This document shows, one piece after another, positions 12,061 to 22,513 of a stretch of DNA of 64,000 nucleotides. Within the stretch, counting starts at the first letter, position 1. Each line of letters opens with the position of its first letter. This DNA is from Microstegium vimineum (taxonomy: Eukaryota; Streptophyta; Magnoliopsida; Poales; Poaceae), in the NCBI GenBank assembly GCA_022036555.1, contig CM039124.1, forward strand, positions 50,619,940-50,683,939. The letters are read 5' to 3'. Below the pieces are notes generated by a model that was not told the DNA's origin, searched no databases, and was given only the letters and a program-made list of their open reading frames with translations. The position numbers and the translations under genes are program-made.

Positions 12061-12577
12061 GAGGCTCGATCAGCCCAACTGCTCCCCGCATGGGTTAAAG
12101 TAAATCCGCCTAACGCCATGGGCGCCCGCGCCCGCAGTCAAATCCAACAACTCTTCGTCATGTCCCTGATTCCTGTCAACTGTGTTGCTACTGCCGCCAC
12201 GATGCGAGTACGGACTCCAGCAGCACCCCTCGGAACGTGAACAGTGCAGCCCTCGACGACAACTTCGGGGATACGACAGAGCCACGCAGGGCTCGACCCC
12301 CCTCGACCGAGGGGCTCGACCCCTCCCTCCAACAACTTCAGTATGGGGCCTGTCCCATCCGCCCCGTCTCGCTTCAGCCGTGGGATTCGCGCCCGTCTGC
12401 GGAAGCTGTGCCGCGACGTGCCACGACGACTTCTACCGCCACCACGATCCGGAGCGCCAGAAGGACGGGAAGGCCATACCGCCACAGTGTTCGACGTCCC
12501 TTCAACGGCACTATGCCCCGGACACGCCGCCCATACTACATAGTTAGGATCCTGTACCCTCGGGCCTCCCCTTGGTC

Positions 12578-12584
12578 TATAAAA
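12578..12584 (+). promoter_or_regulatory. TATA box of gypsy LTR
   Basis: TATAAAA lies within GGTCTATAAAAGGGGACGCC, in a GC-rich setting about 375 bp before the LTR end. This fits the U3/R border of plant LTRs, with transcription expected about 30 bp downstream on the + strand. Confidence 0.75.
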
Positions 12585-13383
12585 GGGGACGCCGAGGTAG
12601 AAGAAAGCTAGATCCTGAAATCTCTGATCCGAGACTTCAGTTCAGACCCTCACACTCCACACACACACACATCGCTGCTCGATCGACCCCTCGAGCAGCC
12701 AACCCACCGCCTAGGGTAGCCCCGCTAGCCTTACACACCAGCTCACTCCGAGCACTCCGCGTAACTCAGCTTGTACCCCCCTGTACGAGCACTTTGGGTG
12801 CGAGATAATACAAGTCATCCTCACCCGCTGGACGTAGGGCCTTCCTTTGCCCGAACCAGGATAAACCTTGTGTCCATCTTGCATCACGTCTGAGAGAGGG
12901 AGCACGCGATATACAAATTTACTAGTTGGTGGTCTTGACCCTCGGGTCATAACACCGACACCCCCCTAGTCCTCGTTGGAGCACCTCGCAAGGTATCGCT
13001 CCCCTCTACCCGCGCAAGGGTAGAGTGCTCTCTATGGGCTGATTCTTTGCCACTCCGGCTCGGTGAATCGCCCACAACCGATCACAGAAGTTTGGAGAAG
13101 AGCGCGCAACAATCTTCTGACGATCAATTCCTCTGAACACCACCAAACCATCTAGGTGCTATTGAACACCAAGAGTAACAAGCACAAGACCTTCACTTGA
13201 CCAACTCAAGGCTAGGAAGGTGGATGGATGCACACAAGTCACTCCTAATCACTCTAGGAGGGAAGAACAAGATGAACTCTCTCTAATCTCTCCCTCACTA
13301 GGCACTTGACTCTCCAAAGGATTTCTCAAGGTGTCACCAGCTGAAACAATGGCCAAGAGGGGTCCTAAGGACGAAGGGGGCAA

Positions 13384-13393
13384 CTATAAATAG
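13384..13393 (-). promoter_or_regulatory. candidate TATA box of Sirevirus LTR
   Basis: CTATTTATAG on the - strand sits in a GGGGACTATTTATAGTTGCC context. It lies downstream (in element sense) of the palindromic motif cluster at 13440-13890, where the promoter would be expected. The + strand reads CTATAAATAG, so the direction is inferred from the element. Confidence 0.5.
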
Positions 13394-13439
13394 TCCCCAC
13401 CTCCAAAACTAGCCGTTTTTTACTTTTTCCTCTCTCTGC

Positions 13440-13890
13440 GGAGCCACCGGACCAACACACTGGTCCGGAGCTCACTCTGACTTCCAACTCAGGCACCGTC
13501 GGACTACTCTGCTTGGTCCGACGCCCTGGTCCGACGCACTGGTCCGGAGCCAGGGTGCTCTCTGAGTGAAAAACTTCTTCTCTTTTTCGAACCACCGGAC
13601 CACTTTCCTTGGTCCGGAGCCCTGATCCGACGCTCTGGTCCGGAGCCAGGGGGCTTACTGCATAAACTCAACCTCCTGTCTTGAAGCGTCGGACTAGCCG
13701 TCGGACTAACCGTCGGACTAGTCCGGAGCCTTCTCTCTTCCTGAACCAAGCCATCGGACCATACACCTATGGTCCGACGCTTTCCAGACAGGTGGTCCGG
13801 AGCTCCTCGAGCTGGAATTTTGCCTAAGTCAGGGACCGTCGGACCACTCTCCTATGGTCCCACGCCTACTAGGCAGAGTGGTCCGGAGCC
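13440..13890 (-). repeat. cluster of GTCCGA/TCCGGA palindromic motifs in Sirevirus U3
   Basis: More than a dozen short motifs of the form TGGTCCGGAGC, GTCGGACTAG, ACCGGACCA and GGTCCGACGC occur in both orientations, often as close inverted pairs such as GGACCACTTTCCTTGGTCC. They lie just upstream of the candidate TATA box. Families of palindromic motifs in the U3 of Sireviruses have been described and proposed as cis-regulatory. Confidence 0.75.
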
Positions 13891-14296
13891 TCTTTCTCCC
13901 CCTATATCAACTGTTTTCGCTGAGGTTTCTCAAGGGATTTTGCTCCTACCATTTCTAGGGTTTATCAAGGGCTGAAAGCAGGGTCTCTAGGACAAGTTGT
14001 GACAAGTGTGCATGTACCCACTCTCCTAAACTCTCCTAGGTCAAGCTACTAATCTCATACCCCCCTTTATAGTACGGTCAAAGGAAAAACAAATCCCTAG
14101 CTAAACTTAGTGCCCTTCTCAACCTTATGGCACTAAGAACTAGCCTAGTCTTCGACGTGTATCTTCATCCTTTGCAGCCGAAACGATTTCCATCTTGGGG
14201 GCATGAATATCCATTAAGCCCATTCAAATTGCATCACTAATGACCTAACATTAACAACTTTGCCTCTACAAAACACACGTTAGTCATAGTGATCTA

Positions 14297-14372
14297 GTAT
14301 TGTCGTTAATCGCCTAAACACAAGGGTCCATGATTCTACAATCTCCCCCTTTTAGGTGATTGACGACAATAC
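14297..14372 (-). promoter_or_regulatory. PPT and hairpin-forming inverted repeat at the 3' LTR border
   Basis: GTATTGTCGTTAATCGCCTAAA (positions 14297-14318, 22 bases) pairs with the inverse of 14351-14372 at 20 of 22 positions. The 32-nt loop contains the first LTR bases and part of the polypurine tract (AAAAGGGGGAGAT on the - strand, 14341-14353). The LTR start is exactly at 14340. The tract primes plus-strand DNA synthesis. The hairpin would hold the PPT/LTR border in the RNA. Confidence 0.82.
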
Positions 14373-14710
14373 AAGCTCGAGTAGAGAATAATAAGTGAAT
14401 TTTGATAAGAGAAAACATGACTTGACATGAGATTGGCGTGGGTTAGTGATAAGAAAGACAACAACATGCCTAACCATTCAAGCCATGACAAGCACAATAG
14501 ATATGAATTGATCATAGTACTTGATTTCATAAAGGATATGATATAGACAAAAGATCAGAGATTAGCGCAGAAGCAATATAGCATAAACAAGTGACATGAT
14601 ATATAAAGATGAATGTCCACACATGTCACACAACCATCAAGTCTCAAACATCACACATATCATACAATGCATAAAGACGGTAAACGTGATGCATGATGCG
14701 ATAGAGTTAA

Positions 14711-17428
14711 TTACACATCAAAAGAACGAGTCCTACTAGCTCCCCCTGAAGCTAGCCCATCTACTCGACTCTCCCTCTCCCCCTTTGGCGTCGAAGCACC
14801 AAAACTAGGCGTCTGGAGGCGGAGTGGAAGCAGCCGTGGAGCGGTCGAGCACCCTGAAAGCTGCCAGATATGTCTCATCATCTGAGTCCTCCCCCTGAGT
14901 GTCTGACGCTGGTAGTGAAGCGGTCTAGGGGTCGGTAGCTGACAGGCCTGCTGCGGTCGAAGACTCTGGAGCAGTAGCTGGAGTAGAAGTAGGATCAGGA
15001 ACCGGTGCCAGGGTCTCTGCGGGAGCCTCAGGAGCGACGGTGTCCGGTTGTGCCTCAGGCACTGACTCAACTGGAGTCTGAAGGACCGGAGACTGCGGAG
15101 GCTGAACTGGGGTGGAAGTGATCACGGTGGCATCGGTAGCAACTGCAGCAGTAGGAGGAGTAGACACGGCTGGAGCCCAACTGTCGTGTGTAGCCTCTGA
15201 GGAAGCTACTGAGGAGCGGTGCTGGTCGGCTGTCGGTGCAACTAGCTCGGTCTCAACCTCTGCTGCTATCTGTGGACCAGTGGGGGACGGCTGCCCGGTA
15301 ATATCGCTGAACGACGTAGATAGATCTCTAGCAGTGGCACCCATCGTGACGATAAGCGGCGTGAAACCAGTAGTGAGAGGGGTGAACTGCTGAGTGGGGC
15401 CAAAGGTGTCCAACCATTGTGTCATCTGAGTCGCCGGTGACTGGAACGGGTGTGGTCAATCCGGCACCCTGAAGTCCACTGGACTGTACGGCTGGGGTGG
15501 GAGTGACTGTCTGACCGGCGGAGCTCGTAGGGGCCACTGAAGGGCCAACTGAGGGTCCAACTGAAAACTGTGGGCCTCCTATCTGCCCAACTGATTGTGA
15601 AGGTTGTGAGGTACTAATCATCTGTATCTGAGGAGCAGCTGGAAACTCAAGAGGAGGAGCGCCTGTCCACTTCATCATGTGGGCCATAAAGGCCATGTTC
15701 TGCTGCTGCAGCTGCTAAGATTGTAACTGTAGGCGCTGTGACTCCAGCTGCATAGCTAGCATTTGTCGCTGCATCTTGAAGTGACGCTCCTCACACTGTC
15801 GTTGCATCTCATCTTGTCGCTGCTGTACCTGTGTAACTGCAGTGACCAAGGAACTCTGCTGCTCATTCAGTTGGTCAAGAATCTTTAGCATCATGGTCTC
15901 GGTGGCAGAGGCAGAGCCACCAGCCTCAGTGTCGTGAGCCCGTGGGGGCATAGTCAGAACTGGCTGGAAGTCGGCATCTGAGCTATCTGAAGTAGTGTCC
16001 TCAGGAGTCACATCAGCTCCAGTATCTAGTACATGGAGCTCCTGCTGCTCAACACTGCGGATCGCCTCATCCTGAGCATCAACCTTAGCTCTGTCTGCTG
16101 GAGCAGTCCTCTCTCTGACCAGACGAAGGACCCGGTTCCCAAACCGGCTGTCAAACGACCCAAGGACTCTGTAAGCTGGGAAGGAGGTCGGTGACTGGTC
16201 CAGCAGGGAGCGAAGTCCAGGGTTCGCTCCCTCAAGCTCAATAGCTATGATCGATGAAATCCAATGAGCATAGGGAAACTGTCGACGTGCCCTCATACCA
16301 TCTGCTATCACGTCCTCTATCTCTGACACAAGAAAGTCTGCGACGTCGAACGGTGTCTGAGATACTAGGGCCTGAAGGAGAAGCTGCTGCATGTTTGTCA
16401 ATCCTTCCTTGTAACCTGTGCGAGGAAGCAAGGTACGACGGAGGACCTCATTCAACCCGTGAACGGTGGGTCTGAGCTCTACTGGGCTACGTCTGGAGCC
16501 CTCTGAGAAAGGTGGCTTGAAGAGAGGAGCCACCTCCTGCACTGACAGCGTACGACCACTCGAGCTCTGCGAGGCACGGAAGCTCCTCTGTAGCACTCAT
16601 AATGTAAATCGAGCTCGCCACCCTACTGACGGAGGTGGAAGATCTCTCTGAGTCTAGTCAAGTATAGCATGTATCGCTCACCTCTGAAAGTATACTGGAC
16701 AAACTTGTGCTCTGGATCCACCCACACTGAGGCGTAGAACTCTCTGACCCATCTCTCAATGTAGTTTCCGGAACAGGCAAGTAAATCAGCTAGTCCCGGA
16801 AGGTAAGAAAGGAACGGTCTGATCTCCTCACCAACTAGCTCAACTATGCTCTCTAAGGAGCAAACCCTGTGCGGTCGAATCTGAATGTTGGTCAGCTGAG
16901 CTGCTCTATAGAAATCCTCCATGAGAGGTGTGTGCCAACCGGGTGAGGCTCTGGGGTCACGCTGATCCGGGCACCACTTCTCTAAAGCAACAAACCGTAG
17001 CTTCTTCACCTGTTTCGCTGTGAGATTCCTCAGATCGAGGTGAACTGAAGCTAAAGCTGCTGATTGAGGTGACTGAGCTGACTGGGAGCGAGGGAACGCC
17101 CCCAGGAGCGTGGTGCCAACGGTGTACCCAGAGCTTCAGTGACAAGCTCTGGCTCCTCTGGAGTATCCTCGGTATGTGACCCAGCTGGAGGAGTAGAAGG
17201 TAGATCCCGCGGAGGGGTGCCAAGTCTCACTGTGCCTCGGCGACCGCCTCGCTTTGCGCGGTCTACTGCATTGGCCACTGCTTCGGCTTTCTCAGCCTCT
17301 ATGAGCTTGCGCTTCTTTTTCTTTGCCTTTTCAACCACTGGCTTCTTACCCTTATCTCTGGAAGGACGTGGAGGAGGCGGAGTATCATCAACTGACCCAG
17401 CTGCGCGAGCACGAGTACTGCGAGTCAT
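14711..17428 (-). pseudogene. Sirevirus env-like region, decayed
   Basis: Downstream of pol in the same sense. The start is ATG 17428 (MTRSTRARAAG), followed by a Lys/Arg-rich basic stretch and a Pro-rich part ending at 17051. A frameshift leads to a conserved block at 17009-16623 (FVALEKWCPDQRDP.., VREFYASVWVDPEHKF) of the type in the plant 'transposase_32' family. Another shift leads to 16596-15717, which contains FDVADFLVSEIEDVI, HWISSIIAIELEG and a Gln/Glu-rich coiled coil. A TAG at 15715-15717 interrupts the coiled coil, and the frame stays open beyond it. A Pro/Ser/Thr/Val-rich low-complexity tail then spans 15696-14925, and the last frame ends at 14711. No signal peptide or fusion-type feature was seen. 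At least four lesions separate the pieces, so no product is expected. Confidence 0.75.
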
Positions 17429-19265
17429 ACCGAATCAATCAAAGAAACACTGCCCACTGACAACTGTCAAACACAAGTGCCACTGCCAACTAGAAGAAAA
17501 ACACTGACAGATCACAGAGAATACTGCCTCAAGAACCACTGATCTCTGTAAGTACCACTGCCCACTAATCAAATCACAAGCACAACTGACAGAGGGGCCT
17601 GCAAGCCACTGGACTGAACCTTCTGAGGCTTTGCCTCAATCCATACTTGCGAGCTTTGCCCCGAGTTTAAACTGCCACTGACTGCTGCTAGAAAGAATAG
17701 ACAGGGTATACATAAGCATATATAAAATCTAGATATAAGAAACCGTATAGAAGCAAACATCTAGATAAGTAAAGGAATGAAAAGCTGTCATGATACCTGA
17801 GGTAAGAAAGCGTATCTAATCAGAGCAACTTCAAGTTCCAAACCACGCTCCAAAAGATGTATTGCCAACTGAAGAATTGCAATTGACATTTAGAATTAGT
17901 GAATTGAAGTGAATTGCTTAAGAGATTTTCAAGGAATAATTCCTAGGACATGACTCTATCGACGACTCGACAAAACGCGACGTCGAAGATGAAACCATAC
18001 CTAGCGACGAAGAGGTGAAGTCAACGACGATGAAGTCGACGACGACGAATCGAAAACCGTCGGGTACGAAAGCGTCAAAACCCTCCTAGGGTTAGGGCAA
18101 ACCCTAAGGGGCGAGTATCTTCCTTGGTCTTTGCAAGAAGTGCTAGTGAACCAGTGGGAAACCCTAGCATGGCAAGCTTGGCAGGGAGGAGGCTTGGACG
18201 CCGGCGAGGTGGGAGTTCTCGGCAGCGAGGTGGATGGCGCGGTGGAAGGCGGTGGCGATGGAGGGCGGACCTGCTGCGGCGGGGCGCAGCTACTGCGAGG
18301 GGAGTGAGGTGGAGTGGCGGCAGAGCTTGGGTGGAGGCTCACCGGCGGCGAGTAGGACGCAGGGGAGCTAGCGGCGGCGCTAGGGCAGAGCAGCGGCAGA
18401 GCACAGCGCAGTGTACGGACGGCGGATGAGACAGGCAATGAAGAAACAGAGCTGTTCGCGGGGGGTTATCCGCAAAATTTGAAAGCGTCGGACCACTTTG
18501 CTTGGTCCGGAGGCTGGTCCGACGGGTGGTCCGACGGTACCAGAGAAGTGAAAACAGTGAGCACCCGACCACCGGACAAGGCGTCGGACTACTCACCGGA
18601 CTGGTCCGACAGTGCATAGATAGAATTGACAGAGGCACCGGACAACTTGTCATTGGTCTGGAGGAGCGTCGGACTCTGGTCCGACGGATTTTGTGACTGA
18701 AAAAGTTTTGTGCAGTGAGGGACAGGGCGTCAGACCACTGCGTCGGACCATTGCAGAGTGGTCCGGAGGGTGGTCCGGTGATTAAATTTGCTCTGAATTT
18801 TCCTATTTTTCTCTCCAATCTTTTCTCTTAGCCAAGTACCAACACAAAAAGCAAAGAGGAGCACTTGTTGGACTTAACATAAGAACCATCTCTCAAACCC
18901 TCAATTTTGGAAGTAGTTTTCCATAGGCTAGGATTAGTTTTCATAAGAAAATAGTTCAATAAAGCTCCAAGGATCACCATAGGGGCACAAGAGGGGTATT
19001 AGCTGAAGCTAGAGCGTGGAATTGCTCCCCCTAAGTGTTGAACCTAATGATGACCAAAAAACTTAACCGAAAAGGAACAAAAGAGCAACACTCATGCATA
19101 TGTAATGCAAAACGGAATTTGAATCTAGGTTGCTTGCAAGTTTAAACCGCGGTTAAGCTTTGTCACACGCTTTGAGGGCGGTTATCTTAACCGCGTTAGC
19201 CAAGCCTATGTGCATCACCAAATAAAACATGTTATATTACATATGAATGCATGGTTCACACAAAC
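17429..19265 (-). other. spacer between Sirevirus pol and env-like region
   Basis: About 1.8 kb without a supported gene. Positions 18484-18785 hold a second cluster of GTCCGACG, GTCGGAC and GGTCCGG motifs like that in U3, including inverted pairs such as CGGACCACTTTGCTTGGTCCG. An ORF of 159 aa on the - strand (18818-18339) overlaps this repeat cluster and resembles nothing. In Sireviruses a spliced env-like transcript has been suggested; the acceptor would have to lie here, but none could be singled out. Confidence 0.6.
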
Positions 19266-22200
19266 TCATCTTTTAGTGAAGTTAGAGTGATCAAGCACAT
19301 TCAACTCGCTTCTCAACCTACAAAAGGTTGTTTCATCAAGTGGTTTAGTGAAGATATCCGCCAATTGATCTTCGCTCTTAACTCCAACTAGTGTGATGTC
19401 TTTCCTAGCCACATGATCTCTAAGAAAGTGATGGCGAATATCAATGTGCTTGGTGCGAGAGTGTTGAACCGGGTTGTTTGCAAGCTTTACGGCGCTTTCA
19501 TTATCACACAAAAGTGGAACTTCTTTTAAAAACACGCCGTAATCAAAGAGTGTTTGGGTCATGTATAGGATTTGTGCACAACTTGCTCCCATGGCAATGT
19601 ACTCCGCCTCAGCGGTTGACAATGCCACACTATTTTGCTTCTTTGAGGACCAAGAAACAAGTGATCTTCCTAGCATGTGGCACCCACCGGAGGTACTCTT
19701 CCTATCAACCTTACACCCGGCATAGTCTGAATCGGAATAGCCAACTAGTTGGAAGGGAGCTCCTTTGGGATACCAAAGACCCATGCCAGGGGTGTGCCTT
19801 ATATACCTAAGGATTCTTTTAACCGCACAAAGATGCGACTCCTTAGGGTTTGCTTGAAACCTAGCACACATGCACACACTAAACATGATATCCGCCCTAG
19901 ATGCGGTGAGGTAAAGTAAACTACCGATCATAGAGCGATAAAGAGTTTGGTCAATCGGTTTACCTCCCTCATCGAGATCGAGATGCCCATTAGTTGGCAT
20001 TGGGGTCTTGATTGACTTGCAATCCTCCATCTTGAACTTCTTAAGTAGATCATAGGTGTACTTTTCTTGAGAGATGAAGGTCCCTTCTCTCATTTGCTTC
20101 ACTTGAAAGCCAAGGAAGAAGGTTAGCTCGCCAATCATTGACATCTCGAACTCCTTGGACATCAAGTCACCAAACTCCTTGCAATGGTCTTGGTTTGTTG
20201 ACCCAAATATAATGTCATCGACATATACTTGGCAAACAAAGATCTCTCCATTAAGCTTCTTGGTGAATAGTGTAGTGTCGACGATCCCGATCTTGAAGCC
20301 CTTCTTGATTAGGAAGTCCCTTAGCCTCTCATACAAAGCTCTTGGAGCTTGCTTCAATCCGTAGAGTGCCTTGGACAACCTATACACATGATTAGGCAAG
20401 TTTGGGTCTTCAAACCCGGGAGGTTGTGAGACATAGACAAGTTCATTTATGAAACCATTTAAGAATGCGCTCTTCACATCCATTTGAAAAAGTTTCATTT
20501 TGTGATGTGAAGCATACGCCAAAAGGATACAGATGGCTTCAAGTCTTGCAACCGGAGCAAAGGTCTCTCCAAAATCGAGTCCTTCTACTTGAGAGAACCC
20601 CTTTGCCACTAATCTTGATTTGTTCCTCACAACCATGCCTTGATCATCTTGCTTGTTCCTAAACACCCACTTGGTGCCAATGATTCTTGCATCCTTTGGC
20701 TTCTCTTCAAGTGTCCACACTTGGTTTCGGGTGAAGTTGTTAAGTTCTTCATGCATGGCATTCACCCAATCCGGATCCGCAAGTGCTTCTTCTACACTAG
20801 TAGGCTCAACAAAGGAAACAAATGAGTGATGTTCAACATAAGATGCAAGTCTAGAGCGAGTCATTACTCCGTTTGATGGACTCCCTATGATTTGATCTTG
20901 GGGGTGAGCTTGAAGGATAGATGTTGATCTTCTATTTGTCTCTTGAGGAGGAGGATGCGGTGCTTCAACATTGCTTGCTTCAGCCTCGGCTTGCTCTTGA
21001 GGAATGTGAGTGTCTTCCTGAGCTTCTCTCACTTGATCTCCTTCATCAACTTGAGGCGTGTGAGGTGGAGAAGGATCTTGATTTGCTTCATCTTCAACTT
21101 CTTCCACCTCTTGTGGGTTGATAGCATCAATTGGCATATTCTTCATTGCCTCCCTCAAGGGTTCATCACCTACGTCAATATCCTCAAGCGCTCCTTGGGA
21201 GCCATTAGTTTCATCAAACTCCAAGTCATACGTTTCTTCAACTAAGCCGGTGGCTTTGTTAAATACACGGTATGCATTGGATTTAAGTGAATAACCAACA
21301 AGGAAACCAATGTCACACCGTCGTTGGAATTTACCCAAGTGTTGGCGCTTCTTGTAGATGTACACCTTGCAACCAAACACCCGGAAGAATGAAATATCCG
21401 GCTTCTTCCCATTGACAAGCTCATAGGGGGTCTTCTTTAATAGCCTTTGGACGAAGAGACGCTTTGCCGCATAGCACGCGGTGTTGATTGCCTCCGCCCA
21501 AAACTTCTCGGGAGTGTTGTACTCATAAAGCATAGACCTTGCTAGAGTTATGAGTGTCCGGTTCTTCCTCTCTACGATACCATTTTGTTGTGGAGTATAT
21601 GTGGCGGACACCTCATGCTTGATCCCAACTTCATCACAATAATCTTCAATCTTTGTGTTCACAAATTCGGTGCCATTGTCACTTCTAATCTTCTTGATCT
21701 TCACATCAAATTCATTTTGAGCTCTTGTAGCAAACTTCTTGAAGATGCCTTGTGTCTCTCCCTTGTCTTGAAGAAAGAACACCCAAGTGTACCTAGAGTA
21801 GTCATCCACTACCACTAAGCAATAGAGATTTCCTCCAAGACTAGCATAGGTGGTAGGGCCAAATAGATCCATGTGTAGCAACTCTAGGACTCTTGAGGTT
21901 GACATGAAAGCTTTGGTTGGATGAGTGTTTGCCACTTGCTTGCCGGCTTGACATGCACTACAAAGTTTGTCCTTCTCAAACACCACATCCTTGATTCCTC
22001 TAACCATTTCCTTCTTGACTAGCTTCTTCAAGGTTGACATGCCCACATGAGCTAATCTTCTATGCCATAGCCAACCCAAAGAATTCTTGGAGAATAGACA
22101 AGCTTGCAAGTTTGCTTCATTTGAAGTGAAGTCCACTAAGTAGAGGTTGTTGTGCCGGAACCCTTTGAATATCATTGATGAATCTTCAATCTTGGTCACA

Positions 22201-22448
22201 ATCACCTCATTTGGAGTGAAGAGACAATGAAACCTGAGATCACAAAGTTGACCAACCGATAGCACGTTGAAGCTCAATGATTGTACTAGCAAGACATTTG
22301 AAGTTGATTGATCTTGGGAGATAGCCACTTTGCCTAAGCCTTGAACTTTGCCCTTTGAATTATCCCCAAAAGTGATCTTGTGTTGATTTGCACAATCCTC
22401 ATCAAGTGTGGTGAACATCCGGGGTCGCCGGTCATGTGTTGAGTGCAA
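19266..22448 (-). CDS. pol: Sirevirus pol: integrase, reverse transcriptase, RNase H
   Basis: One open frame of 1060 aa. The integrase zinc finger (HRRLAHVGM to CSACQAGK) lies at about residues 128-170. The DDE core has Asp in HMDLFGP, Asp in RSDNGTEF and Glu in NGIVERKNRTL. RT spans about 580-820, with FQMDVKSAFLNG and the catalytic YVDDIIFGS near residue 740. RNase H has GYSDSDYAGC, STAEAEYIA and the NNPVQHSRTKHI end. The protease active site (DSGCTQHMTG, near 22455-22440) is one base out of frame with this ORF because of an indel near 22425, so the ORF start at 22448 is an artefact of that shift. From integrase to the RNase H end there is no lesion, unusually well kept for a copy with a broken env-like region. 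Role: cDNA synthesis and integration. Confidence 0.93.
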   Translation of the reverse strand: MHSTHDRRPRMFTTLDEDCANQHKITFGDNSKGKVQGLGKVAISQDQSTSNVLLVQSLSFNVLSVGQLCDLRFHCLFTPNEVIVTKIEDSSMIFKGFRHNNLYLVDFTSNEANLQACLFSKNSLGWLWHRRLAHVGMSTLKKLVKKEMVRGIKDVVFEKDKLCSACQAGKQVANTHPTKAFMSTSRVLELLHMDLFGPTTYASLGGNLYCLVVVDDYSRYTWVFFLQDKGETQGIFKKFATRAQNEFDVKIKKIRSDNGTEFVNTKIEDYCDEVGIKHEVSATYTPQQNGIVERKNRTLITLARSMLYEYNTPEKFWAEAINTACYAAKRLFVQRLLKKTPYELVNGKKPDISFFRVFGCKVYIYKKRQHLGKFQRRCDIGFLVGYSLKSNAYRVFNKATGLVEETYDLEFDETNGSQGALEDIDVGDEPLREAMKNMPIDAINPQEVEEVEDEANQDPSPPHTPQVDEGDQVREAQEDTHIPQEQAEAEASNVEAPHPPPQETNRRSTSILQAHPQDQIIGSPSNGVMTRSRLASYVEHHSFVSFVEPTSVEEALADPDWVNAMHEELNNFTRNQVWTLEEKPKDARIIGTKWVFRNKQDDQGMVVRNKSRLVAKGFSQVEGLDFGETFAPVARLEAICILLAYASHHKMKLFQMDVKSAFLNGFINELVYVSQPPGFEDPNLPNHVYRLSKALYGLKQAPRALYERLRDFLIKKGFKIGIVDTTLFTKKLNGEIFVCQVYVDDIIFGSTNQDHCKEFGDLMSKEFEMSMIGELTFFLGFQVKQMREGTFISQEKYTYDLLKKFKMEDCKSIKTPMPTNGHLDLDEGGKPIDQTLYRSMIGSLLYLTASRADIMFSVCMCARFQANPKESHLCAVKRILRYIRHTPGMGLWYPKGAPFQLVGYSDSDYAGCKVDRKSTSGGCHMLGRSLVSWSSKKQNSVALSTAEAEYIAMGASCAQILYMTQTLFDYGVFLKEVPLLCDNESAVKLANNPVQHSRTKHIDIRHHFLRDHVARKDITLVGVKSEDQLADIFTKPLDETTFCRLRSELNVLDHSNFTKR

Positions 22449-22513
22449 CCACTATCAATTACCCAATGGCTCCCACCGGTCTTGTAGTTCACCTACACAC
22501 AAGCAACTTGGAG

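Larger units (their letters stand above)
1..12960 (+). mobile_element. Ty3/gypsy LTR retrotransposon, Tat lineage, 5' part outside window
   Basis: The order is gag (partial), protease, RT, RNase H, integrase, then about 7 kb of extra sequence carrying an antisense gene, then a polypurine tract and a 3' LTR. A long 3' non-gag-pol region with an extra antisense ORF is a known habit of the Tat lineage (RIRE2, Grande and relatives). The 5' LTR, primer site and most of gag lie before base 1. The 3' end is fixed at 12960: the LTR ends in ACCGACA, and the next base resumes sequence found again at 25252 in the LTR of the Sirevirus, so this element inserted into that LTR. Coding is broken at least six times, so this copy cannot be autonomous. 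Confidence 0.93.
11593..12960 (+). repeat. 3' LTR of the gypsy element
   Basis: The LTR spans 1368 bp. It starts TATCGGGTACGAAGG directly after the PPT and ends AACACCGACA. Tat LTRs commonly begin TGTCGG and end CCGACA, so the start looks like TG mutated to TA. The U3 part has the GGGTACCCTAAACCCTT block typical of these LTRs. A TATA box lies at 12578. The end is confirmed because Sirevirus LTR sequence resumes at 12961. The 5' LTR is outside the window, so LTR divergence and the other target-site copy cannot be examined. Confidence 0.85.
12961..14340 (-). repeat. 3' LTR of the Sirevirus, truncated by gypsy insertion
   Basis: On the - strand the LTR begins TGTAGAATCATGGACCC (14340 downward), directly after a polypurine tract. 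It runs to 12961, where the gypsy LTR starts. The stretch 12961-13095 matches 25252-25333 and the right inverted arm near 25350-25388, proving that both are the same LTR family. The LTR end (TGAAAG.. on +) is not in this copy. Apart from repeats and a candidate TATA box it holds no coding sequence. Confidence 0.88.

Noticed and set aside
18339..18818. 159-aa - strand ORF in the Sirevirus spacer
   Set aside because: It overlaps the palindromic repeat cluster and shows no env-like or other motif.
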